From positions 17,924-81,923 of the forward strand of contig NZ_PIUM01000030.1 of NCBI RefSeq assembly GCF_002845745.1: 64,000 nucleotides of DNA, given 5' to 3'. This document shows positions 43,583 to 54,238 of the stretch, one piece after another. A program made the position numbers and the translations under genes. Source of the stretch: Telmatospirillum siberiense (GTDB lineage Bacteria; Pseudomonadota; Alphaproteobacteria; Rhodospirillales; Magnetospirillaceae). The first letter of the stretch is position 1; every line of letters begins with the position of its first letter. The notes below the pieces were generated by a model. It was not told the DNA's origin. It saw nothing but the letters and a program-made list of their open reading frames with translations, and did not search any database.

Positions 43583-45463
43583 CTAACCCGCCGCCTCGTC
43601 GAGCGCCGTCTGCGCTTCCAGCCATTCATCCTCGGCATCCGCCAAGGCCTTGCCGATTTCGCCGAGCTCCCGCTGCAAGGCGGCCACCTTGTCGGGAGGG
43701 CCTTCGTAAAGCTTGGGGTCGGCCAGTTTTTCCTGCAGTGCGGACTGCTTTCCGGTCAATTGCTCGACACGTTTTTCGGCCTGTTGGGCGGCCTTGCGCA
43801 AGGGGGCGAGCATTGAACGCAATTCCGCCGCCGCCCGGCGTTCATCCTTGCGATTGGGGCCGGCCTCCTTGGGGTCGCGGCCTTCCCGCCGGGCTTCGCG
43901 GGCCCGGTCGAGCAGCATCCGCTTGTAGGCGTCCAGATCACCTTCGAAGGGCGAAACCTGGCCGTCGGCCACCAGCCAGAGGCGGTCGGCCGCCAGTTCG
44001 ATGAGATGCGGGTCATGGCTGATCAGCACCACGGCGCCTTCATAGGCGTTCAGCGCCGAAACCAGGGCTTCGCGGCTGTCGATGTCGAGATGGTTGGTCG
44101 GCTCGTCGAGAATCATCAGATGCGGAGCGTCGCGACTCATCAAGGCGAACAGCAGCCGGGATTTTTCTCCGCCCGAGAGATTGGCGACCTTGACGTCGGC
44201 ACGCTCCTGGCCGAACCCGAAACGGCCCAACTGAGCCCGCACCTTCGATTCCAGGGCTTGCGGCATGAGGGCGCGCATATGGTCGAAGGGGGTTTCCTCG
44301 GTATTCAGTTCTTCGGTCTGATGTTGGGCGAAATAGCCGATGCGCAGTTTCGGCGACCGGCGCAAGTCGCCCTCCATCAGGTCCAGCCGGCCCGACAATA
44401 TCTTTGCCAGGGTGGACTTGCCGTTGCCGTTGGCGCCCAGGAGCGCGATGCGGTCGTCCATATCGATGCGCAAGGAGAGTTGCCGCAGGATGGTTTTGCC
44501 CGGTCCATAGCCGGCGACCCCGTGATCGATGGCGATGATGGGGGGCGACATCGGTTCCGGGTCGGGAAATTCGAAGCTGACCGGGCGCTCCTCGATCACC
44601 GAGATGGGAGGGCCCAAACGTTCAAGCATTTTGACGCGGCTTTGCGCTTGGGCTGCCTTGGTCGCCTTGGCCCGGAAGCGGTCGATGAAAGATTGCAGCT
44701 TGCGCCGCTGTTCCAACTGCTTGCCGGCAGCCTTGGCCGCCAACTCGCTCTTTTCCCGGCGGATCTGTTCGAAACGGTCGTAATTTCCGCCATAGGAGAC
44801 CAGTTTGTTCTGGTCGATATGGATGATGCGCTGGGCAACCACATTGAGCAGGCCGCGGTCGTGGCTGATGACGAGCAGGGTGCCGGGATAGGATGCCAGA
44901 TAGGATTCCAGCCACAGGCTGGCCTCCAGGTCGAGATGGTTGGTCGGCTCGTCCAGCAGCAGCAGTTCGGGATTGGCGAACAGGGCGCCGGCCAAGGCCA
45001 CGCGCATCCGCCAGCCGCCCGAGAAGCTGCCCACGGGCCTTGCCTGCGCTTCCGGCGAAAAGCCCAGTCCGGCGAGAATGGCGGAGGCCCTGGCGGGGGC
45101 CGAATGAGCATCGATGGCCGTCATCCGTTCGTGCAGTTCGGCCAGGCGTCCGGCGTCCGTGCTGTGTTCCGCCTCGGCCAGCAGTGCGGTTCTTTCCGTG
45201 TCGTGGGCCAGCACGCAGTCGAGCAGCGAGTCCTCGCCTTCCGGCGCTTCCTGGGCCACGCAGCCGACGCGGGCGCGCGGGCGCAGGGCGATGGATCCCG
45301 CATCGGCGTGCAGATCACCGAGAATGAGCTTCAGGAGGGTGGATTTGCCCGAACCGTTGCGGCCGACAAGGCCGACCCTTTGACCCTGGGCGACGTGCGC
45401 CGTCGCATTGTCGAGCAGAACCCGTCCGCCGATACGATAGGTGAGATCATTGATATGCAGCAT
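43583..45463 (-). CDS. ABC-F family ATPase (YheS-like)
   Basis: A soluble protein of two ABC domains that would act on the ribosome. The 626-residue product has Walker A motifs GRNGSGKST and GANGNGKST, signatures SFSGGWRMRVALA and LSGGEKSRLLFA, and Walker B/DEPTNHLD twice. The linker between the domains (residues 235-285) is Lys/Arg/Gln-rich as in the ABC-F P-site tRNA interaction motif. The C-terminus is a coiled coil (about 525-620). The ATG at 45463 (MLHINDLTY) is chosen over TTG or ATG forms upstream. Confidence 0.93.
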   Translation of the reverse strand: MLHINDLTYRIGGRVLLDNATAHVAQGQRVGLVGRNGSGKSTLLKLILGDLHADAGSIALRPRARVGCVAQEAPEGEDSLLDCVLAHDTERTALLAEAEHSTDAGRLAELHERMTAIDAHSAPARASAILAGLGFSPEAQARPVGSFSGGWRMRVALAGALFANPELLLLDEPTNHLDLEASLWLESYLASYPGTLLVISHDRGLLNVVAQRIIHIDQNKLVSYGGNYDRFEQIRREKSELAAKAAGKQLEQRRKLQSFIDRFRAKATKAAQAQSRVKMLERLGPPISVIEERPVSFEFPDPEPMSPPIIAIDHGVAGYGPGKTILRQLSLRIDMDDRIALLGANGNGKSTLAKILSGRLDLMEGDLRRSPKLRIGYFAQHQTEELNTEETPFDHMRALMPQALESKVRAQLGRFGFGQERADVKVANLSGGEKSRLLFALMSRDAPHLMILDEPTNHLDIDSREALVSALNAYEGAVVLISHDPHLIELAADRLWLVADGQVSPFEGDLDAYKRMLLDRAREARREGRDPKEAGPNRKDERRAAAELRSMLAPLRKAAQQAEKRVEQLTGKQSALQEKLADPKLYEGPPDKVAALQRELGEIGKALADAEDEWLEAQTALDEAAG

Positions 45464-45679
45464 CGCGAAGCCACATATCACGTCGGACCGGGCACGGTAA
45501 AGCGTTGCGGACGGTTCGGCGCCCGTTCCGTTCAGAGCGGATGACGGTGAACAACCTCTCCGTTGCCAGCCTTGCGGCGAGAGGGTATAACCGCGTTCCT
45601 CCGCTTAAGGGCGGACTTGGGATAACGAGGCGCGCGCCGGGGGAAAGAGCGCGCCCGATCAGACAAGGACAATCGAGAT

Positions 45680-46102
45680 ATGGCCGTTGAGCGCACTCTG
45701 TCGATCATCAAGCCCGATGCCACCCGCCGGAATCTGACGGGTAAGATCAATGCTCGTTTCGAAGATGCCGGTTTGCGGATCGTCGCGCAGAAGCGCCTGC
45801 AACTGACCAGGGAGCAGGCCGAGAAGTTTTATGCCGTCCACGCGGAGCGTTCCTTCTTCAATGACCTGTGCACCTTCATGACCTCCGGTCCGGTGGTGGT
45901 GCAGGTTCTGGAAGGCGAAGGCGCCGTGTTGCGCAACCGTGAAATCATGGGGGCGACCAATCCCGCCAATGCGGCACCCGGCACCATCCGTGCCGATTTC
46001 GCCGAATCGGTTGAGGCCAATTCCGTTCACGGATCCGACTCGCCGGAAAATGCCGCGAACGAAATCGCCTTCTTCTTTTCGCAGATCGAAATTCTGAGCT
46101 GA
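45680..46102 (+). CDS. ndk: Nucleoside diphosphate kinase
   Basis: NDK balances nucleoside triphosphates by a phosphohistidine mechanism. The 140-residue product begins [20 protein letters not shown] and contains [16 protein letters not shown], where the His is the phosphorylated residue. The length is typical. A strong bidirectional terminator follows. Confidence 0.97.
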   Translation: MAVERTLSIIKPDATRRNLTGKINARFEDAGLRIVAQKRLQLTREQAEKFYAVHAERSFFNDLCTFMTSGPVVVQVLEGEGAVLRNREIMGATNPANAAPGTIRADFAESVEANSVHGSDSPENAANEIAFFFSQIEILS

Positions 46103-46185
46103 ACCCGTCTCGCGGCCGGCTTTGTCGCCACGACCCGGGGTCATGCCCGGAGGTGGCGAAAAGGTGGCGGAGTCAATTGGTTCGG

Positions 46186-46236
46186 AAAAAGCATTACGGC
46201 CGAATGCGGTTCAACGCATTCGGCCGTAAATTTTTT
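46186..46236. terminator. Bidirectional terminator between ndk and greA
   Basis: A perfect 15-bp stem (TTACGGCCGAATGCG, 46194-46208, with 46215-46229), 6-base loop, with TTTTTT (46231-46236) on the plus side and AAAAA (46186-46190) on the other, so it can terminate both convergent genes. Confidence 0.92.
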
Positions 46237-46254
46237 GGGATGGAAACGATCGCT

Positions 46255-46731
46255 TCAGCAGAAGCGAAGCGCGACGATCTCGTAGGATTTCGAGCCGCCG
46301 GGCGTGCTGACCTCGACGGAATCGCCGACGCTCTTGCCGATCAAGGCCCTGGCCAGCGGGGAGTGGATCGAAAGGCGGCCGGATTTGATGTCGGCTTCGT
46401 GCAGGCCGACGATCTGGTAGACCGACTCCTCGTCATTGTCCTCGTCGGCCAAGGTGACCGTGGCGCCGAAACGAATGGTATCACCCGACAATTGCGAGGC
46501 GTCGATAACCTGCGCGCGGCCAATGATGTCTTCGAGTTCGGTGATACGGCCTTCGATGAAGCTCTGGCGTTCCCGAGCGGCGGTATATTCGGCGTTCTCG
46601 GACAGATCGCCATGTTCCCGGGCTTCGGCGATAGCCCGGATGACCGCCCGACGTTCGAAGTTCTTCAATTGTCTGAGCTCGTCCTCCAGGTTTTTCAACC
46701 CAACCGGAGTCATCGGGACTTTTTCTACCAT
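46255..46731 (-). CDS. greA: Transcription elongation factor GreA
   Basis: GreA rescues backtracked RNA polymerase by stimulating transcript cleavage. The 158-residue product has the coiled-coil N-terminus with [19 protein letters not shown], carrying the acidic tip DLSENAEY, and the FKBP-like C-terminal domain ([15 protein letters not shown]). The ATG at 46731 follows AGGAAG. It is 64 bases after carB on the same strand, a carAB-greA order seen in related bacteria. Confidence 0.96.
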   Translation of the reverse strand: MVEKVPMTPVGLKNLEDELRQLKNFERRAVIRAIAEAREHGDLSENAEYTAARERQSFIEGRITELEDIIGRAQVIDASQLSGDTIRFGATVTLADEDNDEESVYQIVGLHEADIKSGRLSIHSPLARALIGKSVGDSVEVSTPGGSKSYEIVALRFC

Positions 46732-46795
46732 CCGCACTTCCTGAAAAAAAACAAAAAACAGGCTCGCGGCCGGGACAGCCCGGCCGCCAAGCGCT

Positions 46796-49700
46796 CTAGA
46801 ATGAGCTGTTAAAATACGACTGCAGCGGGGCGACATCAAGTGTGCCCGCACGCAGGGCCTCGATGGCGTCAACCGCGGCACGGGCGCCGGCCAGCGTCGT
46901 GTAGTGGGGAATATTGCGGGTAAGCGCCGTGCGGCGGATGGAGAAACTGTCCGACACCGCCTGCGATCCCTCGGATGTGGTGTTCACCACCAATTGCACC
47001 TGACCGGACAGCATGGCGTCGACGCAGTGCGGTCGGCCTTCCAGCACCTTGTTGATCACCCCGACCTCGACCCCTTGCGAGCGCAGGAGGGCAGCCGTTC
47101 CGCTGGTGGCGACGACCTTGAAGCCCAGGCTGGTCAATTTGCGGGCGATTTCGGTCAGGCCGGGCTTGTCGGCATCGCGCACCGATACGAAGGCGGTGCC
47201 GTCGATGGGTAGGCGGGTGCCGCTGCCCAATTGGGATTTGGCAAACGCCCTCGGGAAATCGACGTCGATTCCCATGACCTCACCGGTCGATTTCATTTCC
47301 GGACCCAGCAGGATGTCGACGCCGGGGAACCTGGCGAAGGGGAAGACCGCTTCCTTGACCGCGACATGGTTGAGCGGACGCTCGGCCAGATGGAACGAGG
47401 CCAGGCTTTCTCCCGCCATGATCCGGGATGCGATCTTGGCGATCGGAATGCCGGTGGCCTTGGCGACGAAGGGAACCGTGCGGCTGGCCCGGGGATTGAC
47501 CTCGAGAATGTAGATGTCGCCCGCCTTGACGGCGAACTGGACGTTCATCAGGCCGACCACGTTGAGCGAACGGGCCAGAAGAGCGGTTTGGCGCTTGATT
47601 TCGGCGATGACGTCGGGGGCCAGGGAATGGGGCGGCAGCGAACAGGCGGAATCGCCCGAATGAATGCCAGCCTCCTCGATATGTTCCATGATGCCGGCGA
47701 CATAGACGTCCTTGCCGTCGGCCAGGCAATCGACATCCACTTCGGTGGCGTCGGAAAGGTAACGGTCGATCAGGACGGGGTTGTTGCCGGTGACGGCGAC
47801 CGCATCCTTCATATAGCGGGCCAACCCCTCATGGTCGTGCACGATGCGCATGGCCCGTCCGCCCAGCACGTAGGACGGGCGGATGACCACCGGATAGCCG
47901 ATGGTCTCAGCCACCGCCTTGGCCTCGTCCAGGGTCCGCGCAGTCCCGTTGTCGGGCTGGCGCAGCTTCAGCTGTTGCAGCAGCGCCTGGAAGCGTTGCC
48001 GGTCCTCGGCCAGATCGATGGCGTCGGGCGATGTCCCCAGAATGGGGATCTGCGCCTTTTCCAGCGCGGCCGCCAGCTTGAGGGGGGTCTGTCCGCCGAA
48101 CTGCACGATGACCCCCAATACGCGGCCGTTGGACTGTTCCTTGCGGACCAGATCGATCACCGTTTCGGCGGTCAGGGGTTCAAAATACAGGCGATCCGAG
48201 GTGTCGTAGTCGGTGGAGACCGTTTCCGGATTGCAATTGACCATGATGGTCTCGATACCGGCTTCCGACAGGGCGTAAGCCGCATGGACGCAGCAATAGT
48301 CGAATTCGATGCCCTGTCCGATGCGGTTGGGACCTCCGCCCAGGATGACCACCTTGTCGCGGTCGGTGGGATCGGATTCGCAAGCGGCCGGCTGAATGCC
48401 GTCACCCTCGTAGCAGGAGTACATGTAGGGCGTGTTGGATGGGAATTCGGCGGCGCAGGTGTCGATGCGCTTGAACACCGGCTTGACGTTCAGCACCTCG
48501 CGGCGGAAGGCGGTTTCCACCAGAGTCTTGCCGGAAAGTTCGGCCAGACGTTCGTCGGAAAAGCCCATTTTCTTGAGACGCAGCAGACCGGGGGCGTCGA
48601 TCGGCAGGCCGTTCTTGCGGACCTCGGCCTCGGCCTCGACGAGTTCGCGGACCTGTTCGATGAACCAGGGATCATAGCTGCAGCAGGCGTTGATCTCCTC
48701 GACCGACAGGCCGTGGCGCAGCGCCTGGGCGATCACCAGCAGACGGTCGGCGCGGGGCTGCGAGAGGGCTGCCTTGATGGCGCCCTTGTTGCGCCCGTCA
48801 TCGGCGCCGGGAATTTCGACATCGTTAAGCCCGGTCAGGCCGGTTTCCATGGACCGCAGGCCTTTCTGCAGGCTCTCCTGGAAGGTGCGCCCGATGCTCA
48901 TGGCTTCGCCCACCGACTTCATCGACGTGGTCAGCGTGGGGTCGGCTCCGGGGAACTTCTCGAAGGTGAAGCGCGGGATCTTGGTGACCACGTAATCGAT
49001 GGTCGGTTCGAACGAGGCCGGCGTGACCCCGGTGATGTCGTTCAGAAGTTCGTCCAGCGTATAGCCGACGGCCAGCTTGGCGGCGACCTTGGCGATCGGG
49101 AAGCCGGTCGCCTTGGAGGCCAGGGCCGAGGACCGCGACACCCGGGGGTTCATCTCGATGACCACCATGCGGCCATCCTTAGGATCGACGGCGAATTGCA
49201 CGTTCGATCCGCCGGTGTCGACGCCGATCTCGCGCAGCACCGCGATCGAGGCGTTGCGCATGATCTGATATTCCTTGTCGGTGAGCGTCAGGGCCGGCGC
49301 GACGGTGACCGAATCGCCGGTATGAACGCCCATCGGATCAATGTTCTCGATCGAGCAGATGATGATGCAGTTGTCGTTCTTGTCCCGCACGACCTCCATC
49401 TCATATTCCTTCCAGCCGAGGACCGATTCCTCGACCAGAACCTCGTGGACCGGGCTGGCGGCCAGGCCGCCGGCGACGATCTGCTCGAACTCTTCGAGAT
49501 TGTAGGCGATGCCGCCGCCGGTGCCGGCCAGGGTGAAGCTGGGGCGGATGATCGACGGCAATCCGACGAAGCCCATCGCCTCCCGCGCCTCGGCCAGACT
49601 GCGGACCACGCGAGAACGCGGCGATTCGAGGCCGATCTTGTCCATGGCATCGCGGAATTTCAGGCGATCCTCGGCCTTGGCGATGACGTCGCGCTTGGCG

Positions 49701-50050
49701 GCGATCATCTCGACGCCGAGGCGTTCGAGAACGCCCGCCTCGGCCAGGGCCATGGCGGTGTTGAGCGCCGTCTGTCCACCCATGGTGGGAAGCAGCGCGT
49801 CGGGACGCTCCTTCTCCAGGATCTTGGTTACCACCTCGGGCGTGATCGGTTCGATGTAGGTCGCATCGGCCAGACCGGGATCGGTCATGATGGTCGCCGG
49901 ATTGGAATTGACCAGAATGACCCGGTAACCTTCCTCCTTCAGCGCCTTGCACGCCTGGACGCCCGAATAATCGAACTCGCAGGCCTGACCGATGACGATC
50001 GGCCCGGCGCCGATGATGAGGATGGATTTGATGTCTGTCCGTTTGGGCAT
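46796..50050 (-). CDS. carB: Carbamoyl-phosphate synthase large subunit
   Basis: CarB makes carbamoyl phosphate from bicarbonate, ammonia (from CarA) and two ATP, for pyrimidines and arginine. The 1084-residue protein has the doubled ATP-grasp organisation: [30 protein letters not shown] at the start, [12 protein letters not shown] in the first half, and [18 protein letters not shown] and [13 protein letters not shown] in the second. An MGS-like allosteric domain closes the protein ([15 protein letters not shown]). It follows carA after a 192-base repeat-bearing gap. Confidence 0.98.
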   Translation of the reverse strand: MPKRTDIKSILIIGAGPIVIGQACEFDYSGVQACKALKEEGYRVILVNSNPATIMTDPGLADATYIEPITPEVVTKILEKERPDALLPTMGGQTALNTAMALAEAGVLERLGVEMIAAKRDVIAKAEDRLKFRDAMDKIGLESPRSRVVRSLAEAREAMGFVGLPSIIRPSFTLAGTGGGIAYNLEEFEQIVAGGLAASPVHEVLVEESVLGWKEYEMEVVRDKNDNCIIICSIENIDPMGVHTGDSVTVAPALTLTDKEYQIMRNASIAVLREIGVDTGGSNVQFAVDPKDGRMVVIEMNPRVSRSSALASKATGFPIAKVAAKLAVGYTLDELLNDITGVTPASFEPTIDYVVTKIPRFTFEKFPGADPTLTTSMKSVGEAMSIGRTFQESLQKGLRSMETGLTGLNDVEIPGADDGRNKGAIKAALSQPRADRLLVIAQALRHGLSVEEINACCSYDPWFIEQVRELVEAEAEVRKNGLPIDAPGLLRLKKMGFSDERLAELSGKTLVETAFRREVLNVKPVFKRIDTCAAEFPSNTPYMYSCYEGDGIQPAACESDPTDRDKVVILGGGPNRIGQGIEFDYCCVHAAYALSEAGIETIMVNCNPETVSTDYDTSDRLYFEPLTAETVIDLVRKEQSNGRVLGVIVQFGGQTPLKLAAALEKAQIPILGTSPDAIDLAEDRQRFQALLQQLKLRQPDNGTARTLDEAKAVAETIGYPVVIRPSYVLGGRAMRIVHDHEGLARYMKDAVAVTGNNPVLIDRYLSDATEVDVDCLADGKDVYVAGIMEHIEEAGIHSGDSACSLPPHSLAPDVIAEIKRQTALLARSLNVVGLMNVQFAVKAGDIYILEVNPRASRTVPFVAKATGIPIAKIASRIMAGESLASFHLAERPLNHVAVKEAVFPFARFPGVDILLGPEMKSTGEVMGIDVDFPRAFAKSQLGSGTRLPIDGTAFVSVRDADKPGLTEIARKLTSLGFKVVATSGTAALLRSQGVEVGVINKVLEGRPHCVDAMLSGQVQLVVNTTSEGSQAVSDSFSIRRTALTRNIPHYTTLAGARAAVDAIEALRAGTLDVAPLQSYFNSSF

Positions 50051-50097
50051 TATCCGACTTTCCGATTTCCCGGCTGAAAGTTTAACACCTCTTCGTC

Positions 50098-50180
50098 CGT
50101 CATCCCCGCCGGAGCGGGGAACCAGGGGGGCGACAGCTTTTTTTCCGGCACCTGGATCCCCGTTTTGGCGGGGATGACGG
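50098..50180. repeat. Long inverted repeat between carA and carB
   Basis: CCGTCATCCCCGCC (50098-50111) is the exact reverse complement of GGCGGGGATGACGG (50167-50180), and inner blocks (CGGGGAACCAGG/CCTGGATCCCCG) also pair. This belongs to a palindromic intergenic repeat class common in alphaproteobacteria and lies inside the carAB transcript. Confidence 0.85.
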
Positions 50181-50242
50181 TCATAAGGGGCGGCGCATCA
50201 TGGTTTTTGGTTCGTGGCGGCGTTTTGCGTTCTCAAGCGCCT

Positions 50243-51436
50243 TCAGGTCCCACTCGACTTCTTCTCGGCCATCAGCGTGACGAAGCGATCAAACAAATAG
50301 TGGCTGTCCTGCGGGCCGGGGCTGGCTTCCGGATGGTATTGCACGGAAAACACCGGCCGGCCTTCGACGGTGAGCCCTTCGACGGTGCCGTCGAACAGCG
50401 AGCGGTGCGAGACGGCGACATCCCTGGGCAGGCTATCCTCGACCACGGTGAAACCATGGTTCTGGCTGGTGATCTCCACCTTGCCGGTGGCCAGGTCCTT
50501 GACCGGATGGTTGGCGCCGCGGTGGCCGGTATCCATCTTGTGGGTCTTGCCGCCGAGCGCCAGGGCCAGCATCTGATGGCCCAGGCAAATACCGAACAGG
50601 GGCAGCCCGGCGTTCAGCACGCCCTGGATGGCCGGCACGGCATAGACGCCCGTCGCCTCCGGGTCGCCCGGCCCGTTCGACAGGAACACGCCGTCGGGCT
50701 TGTGGGCCAGAATCTCCTCGGCGGTGGTCGTCGCGGGCACCACGGTGACTTTGCAGCCGCTGTTGGCCAGACAGCGCAGGATATTGCGCTTGGCCCCGTA
50801 ATCGACGGCGACGACGTGATGGACCGGCGATTCCTGGCGTCCATAGCCCTGGCCGAGGCGCCACAGGCTCTCATCCCAGTTGTAGGTTTGGCCGCAGGTG
50901 ACGTCCTTGGCCAAGTCCATGCCGAGCAGCCCCGGCCAATCGGCGGCCTTGCGCCGCAAGTCCTCCAGATCGAAGACGCCGTCCGGCGAATGGGCGATGG
51001 TGCCGTTCGGCGCGCCTTTTTCCCGGATACGCCGCGTCAGGGCGCGGGTGTCGATGCCTGCGATGCCGACGATGCCGTTCGATGTCATCCAGGCGTCGAG
51101 GGAGCGGGTCGCCCGCCAGTTCGACGGCTGGGTGACGTCGGCCCGGAACAGGGCGCCGCGAACCGCCGGGGTCGTGCTCTCGATGTCTTCGAGGTTGGCG
51201 CCGACATTACCGATATGCGGGAAAGTGAATGTGATGATCTGGCCCGCGTAGCTGGGGTCGGTCAGCACTTCCTGATAACCGGTCATGGCGGTGTTGAACA
51301 CCACTTCGCCAACGGCGGCGCCCGTCGCGCCGAGGCCTTTTCCCCAGAAAACGGTGCCGTCGGCCAGCACGAGAGCGGCCGTCGCGCCCGGCGGCTGCGG
51401 GCTGAATGTGACGGAGTCCGGCGCTTTTTGTTGCAT
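50243..51436 (-). CDS. carA: Carbamoyl-phosphate synthase small subunit
   Basis: CarA hydrolyses glutamine and channels ammonia to CarB. The 397-residue product has the N-terminal CPSase_sm domain (EVVFNTAMTGYQEVLTDPSY) and a class I glutamine amidotransferase domain with the nucleophile in LFGICLGHQMLALALGG and the His/Glu in VQYHPEASPGP. It leads the carA-carB-greA series and is divergent from a YqeY gene (259-base gap). Confidence 0.97.
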   Translation of the reverse strand: MQQKAPDSVTFSPQPPGATAALVLADGTVFWGKGLGATGAAVGEVVFNTAMTGYQEVLTDPSYAGQIITFTFPHIGNVGANLEDIESTTPAVRGALFRADVTQPSNWRATRSLDAWMTSNGIVGIAGIDTRALTRRIREKGAPNGTIAHSPDGVFDLEDLRRKAADWPGLLGMDLAKDVTCGQTYNWDESLWRLGQGYGRQESPVHHVVAVDYGAKRNILRCLANSGCKVTVVPATTTAEEILAHKPDGVFLSNGPGDPEATGVYAVPAIQGVLNAGLPLFGICLGHQMLALALGGKTHKMDTGHRGANHPVKDLATGKVEITSQNHGFTVVEDSLPRDVAVSHRSLFDGTVEGLTVEGRPVFSVQYHPEASPGPQDSHYLFDRFVTLMAEKKSSGT

Positions 51437-51695
51437 GAGGGGTCTCTTGACTTAAGCTGTGGCTGGCACGCGCAATCGGAAACGCGTCGATCCGAAATCT
51501 CGACCCGTCTCTGGCGGTCCTTGGAGGAGACCACATGCGTGCTGGCAAATTTTGGTGTAAATAGGCAAAAAGACCTGGGTCGTCAAGTGTTCGATTGATT
51601 TTCGAAAAGCGTTTTTTTTCAAAGGGTTGGACATTTGCATTTGAGGCGGTTTTCCTGTAGCCTCCCAAGCTTCCGACAGATTAGGGGTGATGACA

Positions 51696-52160
51696 ATGGG
51701 TGCCATGTTGCGCCAGCGGCTTAATGACGCGTTGAAGACGGCGATGCTGGGTCGGGACGCCCGCACGGTCTCCACGGTGCGGCTTATCCTGGCGGCGCTC
51801 AAGGATAGGGACATCGCGGCTCGCCCCCGGGGCATAGCCGACGGCGTGCCCGACGAGGAAATTCTCCAGATGCTGCAATCGATGATGAAGCAGCGGCGCG
51901 AGAGTATCGCCCTATATGAACAAGGCGGGCGTTTGGAACTGGCCCAGCAGGAAGCCGAGGAAATCACCATCATCGAGCGCTTCCTGCCGGCGCAGCTCTC
52001 GGAGGCAGAGGTGGCCGAGGCCGTCGATTCCGTCGTCGCCGATATCGGGGCGCAGGGATTGAAGGACATGGGGCGCGTCATGGCCGCTCTGAAGGAGCGT
52101 TTCGCCGGCCGCATGGATTTCACCAAGGCGAGCGGGATCGTCAAACAAAAGCTTGCTTGA
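51696..52160 (+). CDS. GatB/YqeY domain-containing protein
   Basis: A 154-residue helical protein of the YqeY family: LRQRLNDALKTAMLGRDARTVSTVRLILAALK, then EEITIIERFLPAQLSEAEV and KASGIVKQKLA. The family resembles the tRNA-binding C-terminal domain of GatB; its role is not established. The ATG at 51696 sits 8 bases after AGGGG; GTG 51687 and ATG 51690 are alternatives. It precedes dnaG, a common arrangement in alphaproteobacteria (YqeY-dnaG-rpoD). Confidence 0.9.
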   Translation: MGAMLRQRLNDALKTAMLGRDARTVSTVRLILAALKDRDIAARPRGIADGVPDEEILQMLQSMMKQRRESIALYEQGGRLELAQQEAEEITIIERFLPAQLSEAEVAEAVDSVVADIGAQGLKDMGRVMAALKERFAGRMDFTKASGIVKQKLA

Positions 52161-52222
52161 TCAGTTCCGTCGGAGCGGTTTCGGTATAGGGCATCCCCGA
52201 ATGAAAGGGGCCAAGAAGAGAC

Positions 52223-54097
52223 ATGGCGTTCTCGCCCTCCTTCCTTGACGAGATAAGATCGCGCGTTTCGCTGGTATCGGTGATCGGGCGGAGGGTCAGG
52301 CTGACCAAAAAGGGGCGTGAACATTCCGGCTTGTGCCCCTTCCACAATGAGAAGACGCCGAGTTTCACGGTCAACGAGGACAAGGGCTTCTATCATTGCT
52401 TCGGGTGCGGGGCGCATGGCGACGTCATCACCTTCGAGATGCAGACCCACCATTTGAGTTTTCCCGAGGCGGTCGAGCGATTGGCCGCCGAAGCGGGACT
52501 CGAAGTTCCCGTTCAGGCTCCCGAAGAGCGGGAGCAGGCGAAAAGAGCGGCCTCCCTTTACGACGTGATGGAAAAGGCCTGCTTGTTTTTCGAACGTGAA
52601 CTGCGGGGGCCGGTGGGGCGTCCCGGTCTTGATTATCTGCGTCGGCGCGGGTTGGACGATGAGACCATCGGGCGGTTTCGCCTGGGATATTCTCCCGACA
52701 GCCGGAGCGCGCTGAAGCAGGCGCTGAAGCAGGCGGGGCTGCCGGAAGCGTTGGCGGTGGAGGCGGGAATGCTGATCGCGCCCGAGGCCGCGGAACGGGG
52801 CGAGCGTGAAAGCTATGACCGGTTTCGCGGGCGGGTAATGTTCCCGATCACCGACCGGCGCGGACGGATCATCGCCTTCGGCGGGCGGACGCTGGGGGAT
52901 GGGCAGCCGAAATATCTGAACTCTCCCGATACCCCGCTATTCCACAAGGGAACGGTTCTTTACGGTCTGGCGCAGGCCCGTGAACCGGCCGCCGAGGTCG
53001 GAACGGTAATCGTCTGCGAGGGCTATATGGATGTCATCGCGCTGAACAGGGCGGGATTTCGCCATGCGGTTGCTCCCTTGGGGACGGCCTTGACCGAGCA
53101 GCAGATCGAGTTGCTTTGGCGCATGGCGTCCGAACCGATCATCTGCCTGGACGGCGACGCTGCGGGGCAGCGGGCCGCGCTCAAGGCGGCGGAGCGCGCT
53201 CTGCCGATTCTGAAGCCGGGCCACAGCCTGCGTTTCGCGACGGTGCCGGCGCCCGAGGATCCCGACAGCCTGATCAGGGCCGAAGGGCCGCAGGCGATGC
53301 AGCGGGTTCTGGAAGGCGCCTTGCCCCTGTCCGAGGTGGTGTGGCGCCATGAATCGGCCAGCCGGCCGCTCGACACCCCGGAACGGCGGGCGGCTCTCGA
53401 ACATGATCTGATGGACAAGATCGGCCTCATCGCCGACCGCTCGGTGCAGGAACAATACCGCAGCGATTTCCGCTCCCGCCTGTGGGAAACCTTTCGCGCC
53501 GCCCGTGGCGCGAACCGGGCCGGGACGCCACGCCCGTACTACAACGGAGGGGCGAAGCCGGGGAACGGACAAGCCAGGAGGCACCGGCTGGTCGATCGCG
53601 GCCCCGATGGGCGATTGCCGGGGGCCGGTTTGCCGCCGGTGCCCCGTCCCGCCTCGAAGAGCGCCGAGGAGATGTTGTTGATGCTGGTCATCAACCATCC
53701 GACCCTCCTCGAAGAGGTCGCCGAGAGGCTAGGAATTCTGCGGTTCGCCGATTCCGACCTTGACAAGCTTCGACAGGAAGCCTTAAAGCACCTCGACGTC
53801 TGGGGCAGCCTTGATTCCGGGGATGTGCAGCGCCATTTACGTTCGTGCGGCTTTTCGCAGATGTTGGACTGCCTTCTGGAAGCCAGAGCCCATGATCAGA
53901 GTGCCACCATCAAGCCCGACGCCCCGGTCGAGGCTGCGCGCGCATTGTGGGAACACGTATTCAAGCTTTACACCGGAAAGGAACTCGCGGTCGAACTGCA
54001 GCAGGCCGAACATCAGGCGGCGGCTGACCTGTCCGACGAGACCTTCGGATATTTAAATGCTCTGTGGTCGACCAAGATACGGAGCAGCGACGTATAA
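52223..54097 (+). CDS. dnaG: DNA primase
   Basis: DnaG makes RNA primers at the replication fork. The 624-residue protein has the CHC2 zinc domain (CPFHNEKTPSF...YHCFGCGAHGD, residues 35-65), the Toprim domain with VCEGYMDVIAL and LDGDAAGQRAA, and a C-terminal helicase-binding region. It follows the YqeY gene and precedes rpoD, the macromolecular-synthesis arrangement. Confidence 0.97.
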   Translation: MAFSPSFLDEIRSRVSLVSVIGRRVRLTKKGREHSGLCPFHNEKTPSFTVNEDKGFYHCFGCGAHGDVITFEMQTHHLSFPEAVERLAAEAGLEVPVQAPEEREQAKRAASLYDVMEKACLFFERELRGPVGRPGLDYLRRRGLDDETIGRFRLGYSPDSRSALKQALKQAGLPEALAVEAGMLIAPEAAERGERESYDRFRGRVMFPITDRRGRIIAFGGRTLGDGQPKYLNSPDTPLFHKGTVLYGLAQAREPAAEVGTVIVCEGYMDVIALNRAGFRHAVAPLGTALTEQQIELLWRMASEPIICLDGDAAGQRAALKAAERALPILKPGHSLRFATVPAPEDPDSLIRAEGPQAMQRVLEGALPLSEVVWRHESASRPLDTPERRAALEHDLMDKIGLIADRSVQEQYRSDFRSRLWETFRAARGANRAGTPRPYYNGGAKPGNGQARRHRLVDRGPDGRLPGAGLPPVPRPASKSAEEMLLMLVINHPTLLEEVAERLGILRFADSDLDKLRQEALKHLDVWGSLDSGDVQRHLRSCGFSQMLDCLLEARAHDQSATIKPDAPVEAARALWEHVFKLYTGKELAVELQQAEHQAAADLSDETFGYLNALWSTKIRSSDV

Positions 54098-54238
54098 GTA
54101 GGATATGCTTATAAAGAGAATGTGCTTTTTCGCGAACGGTTAGTTGCGGAACCGATTGAGAGAGTTGGTTAAAGGATCATCGCCAATAGGCGACCGGCCG
54201 GATGAGCCGGCGGCGGATTGGTGGGGAGCGGAGACTGG

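Noticed and set aside
47231..50077. A 948-codon open frame on the plus strand across carB
   Set aside because: It is the antisense shadow of carB in GC-rich DNA; its translation matches no recognisable family and the minus-strand frame is an unambiguous CarB.
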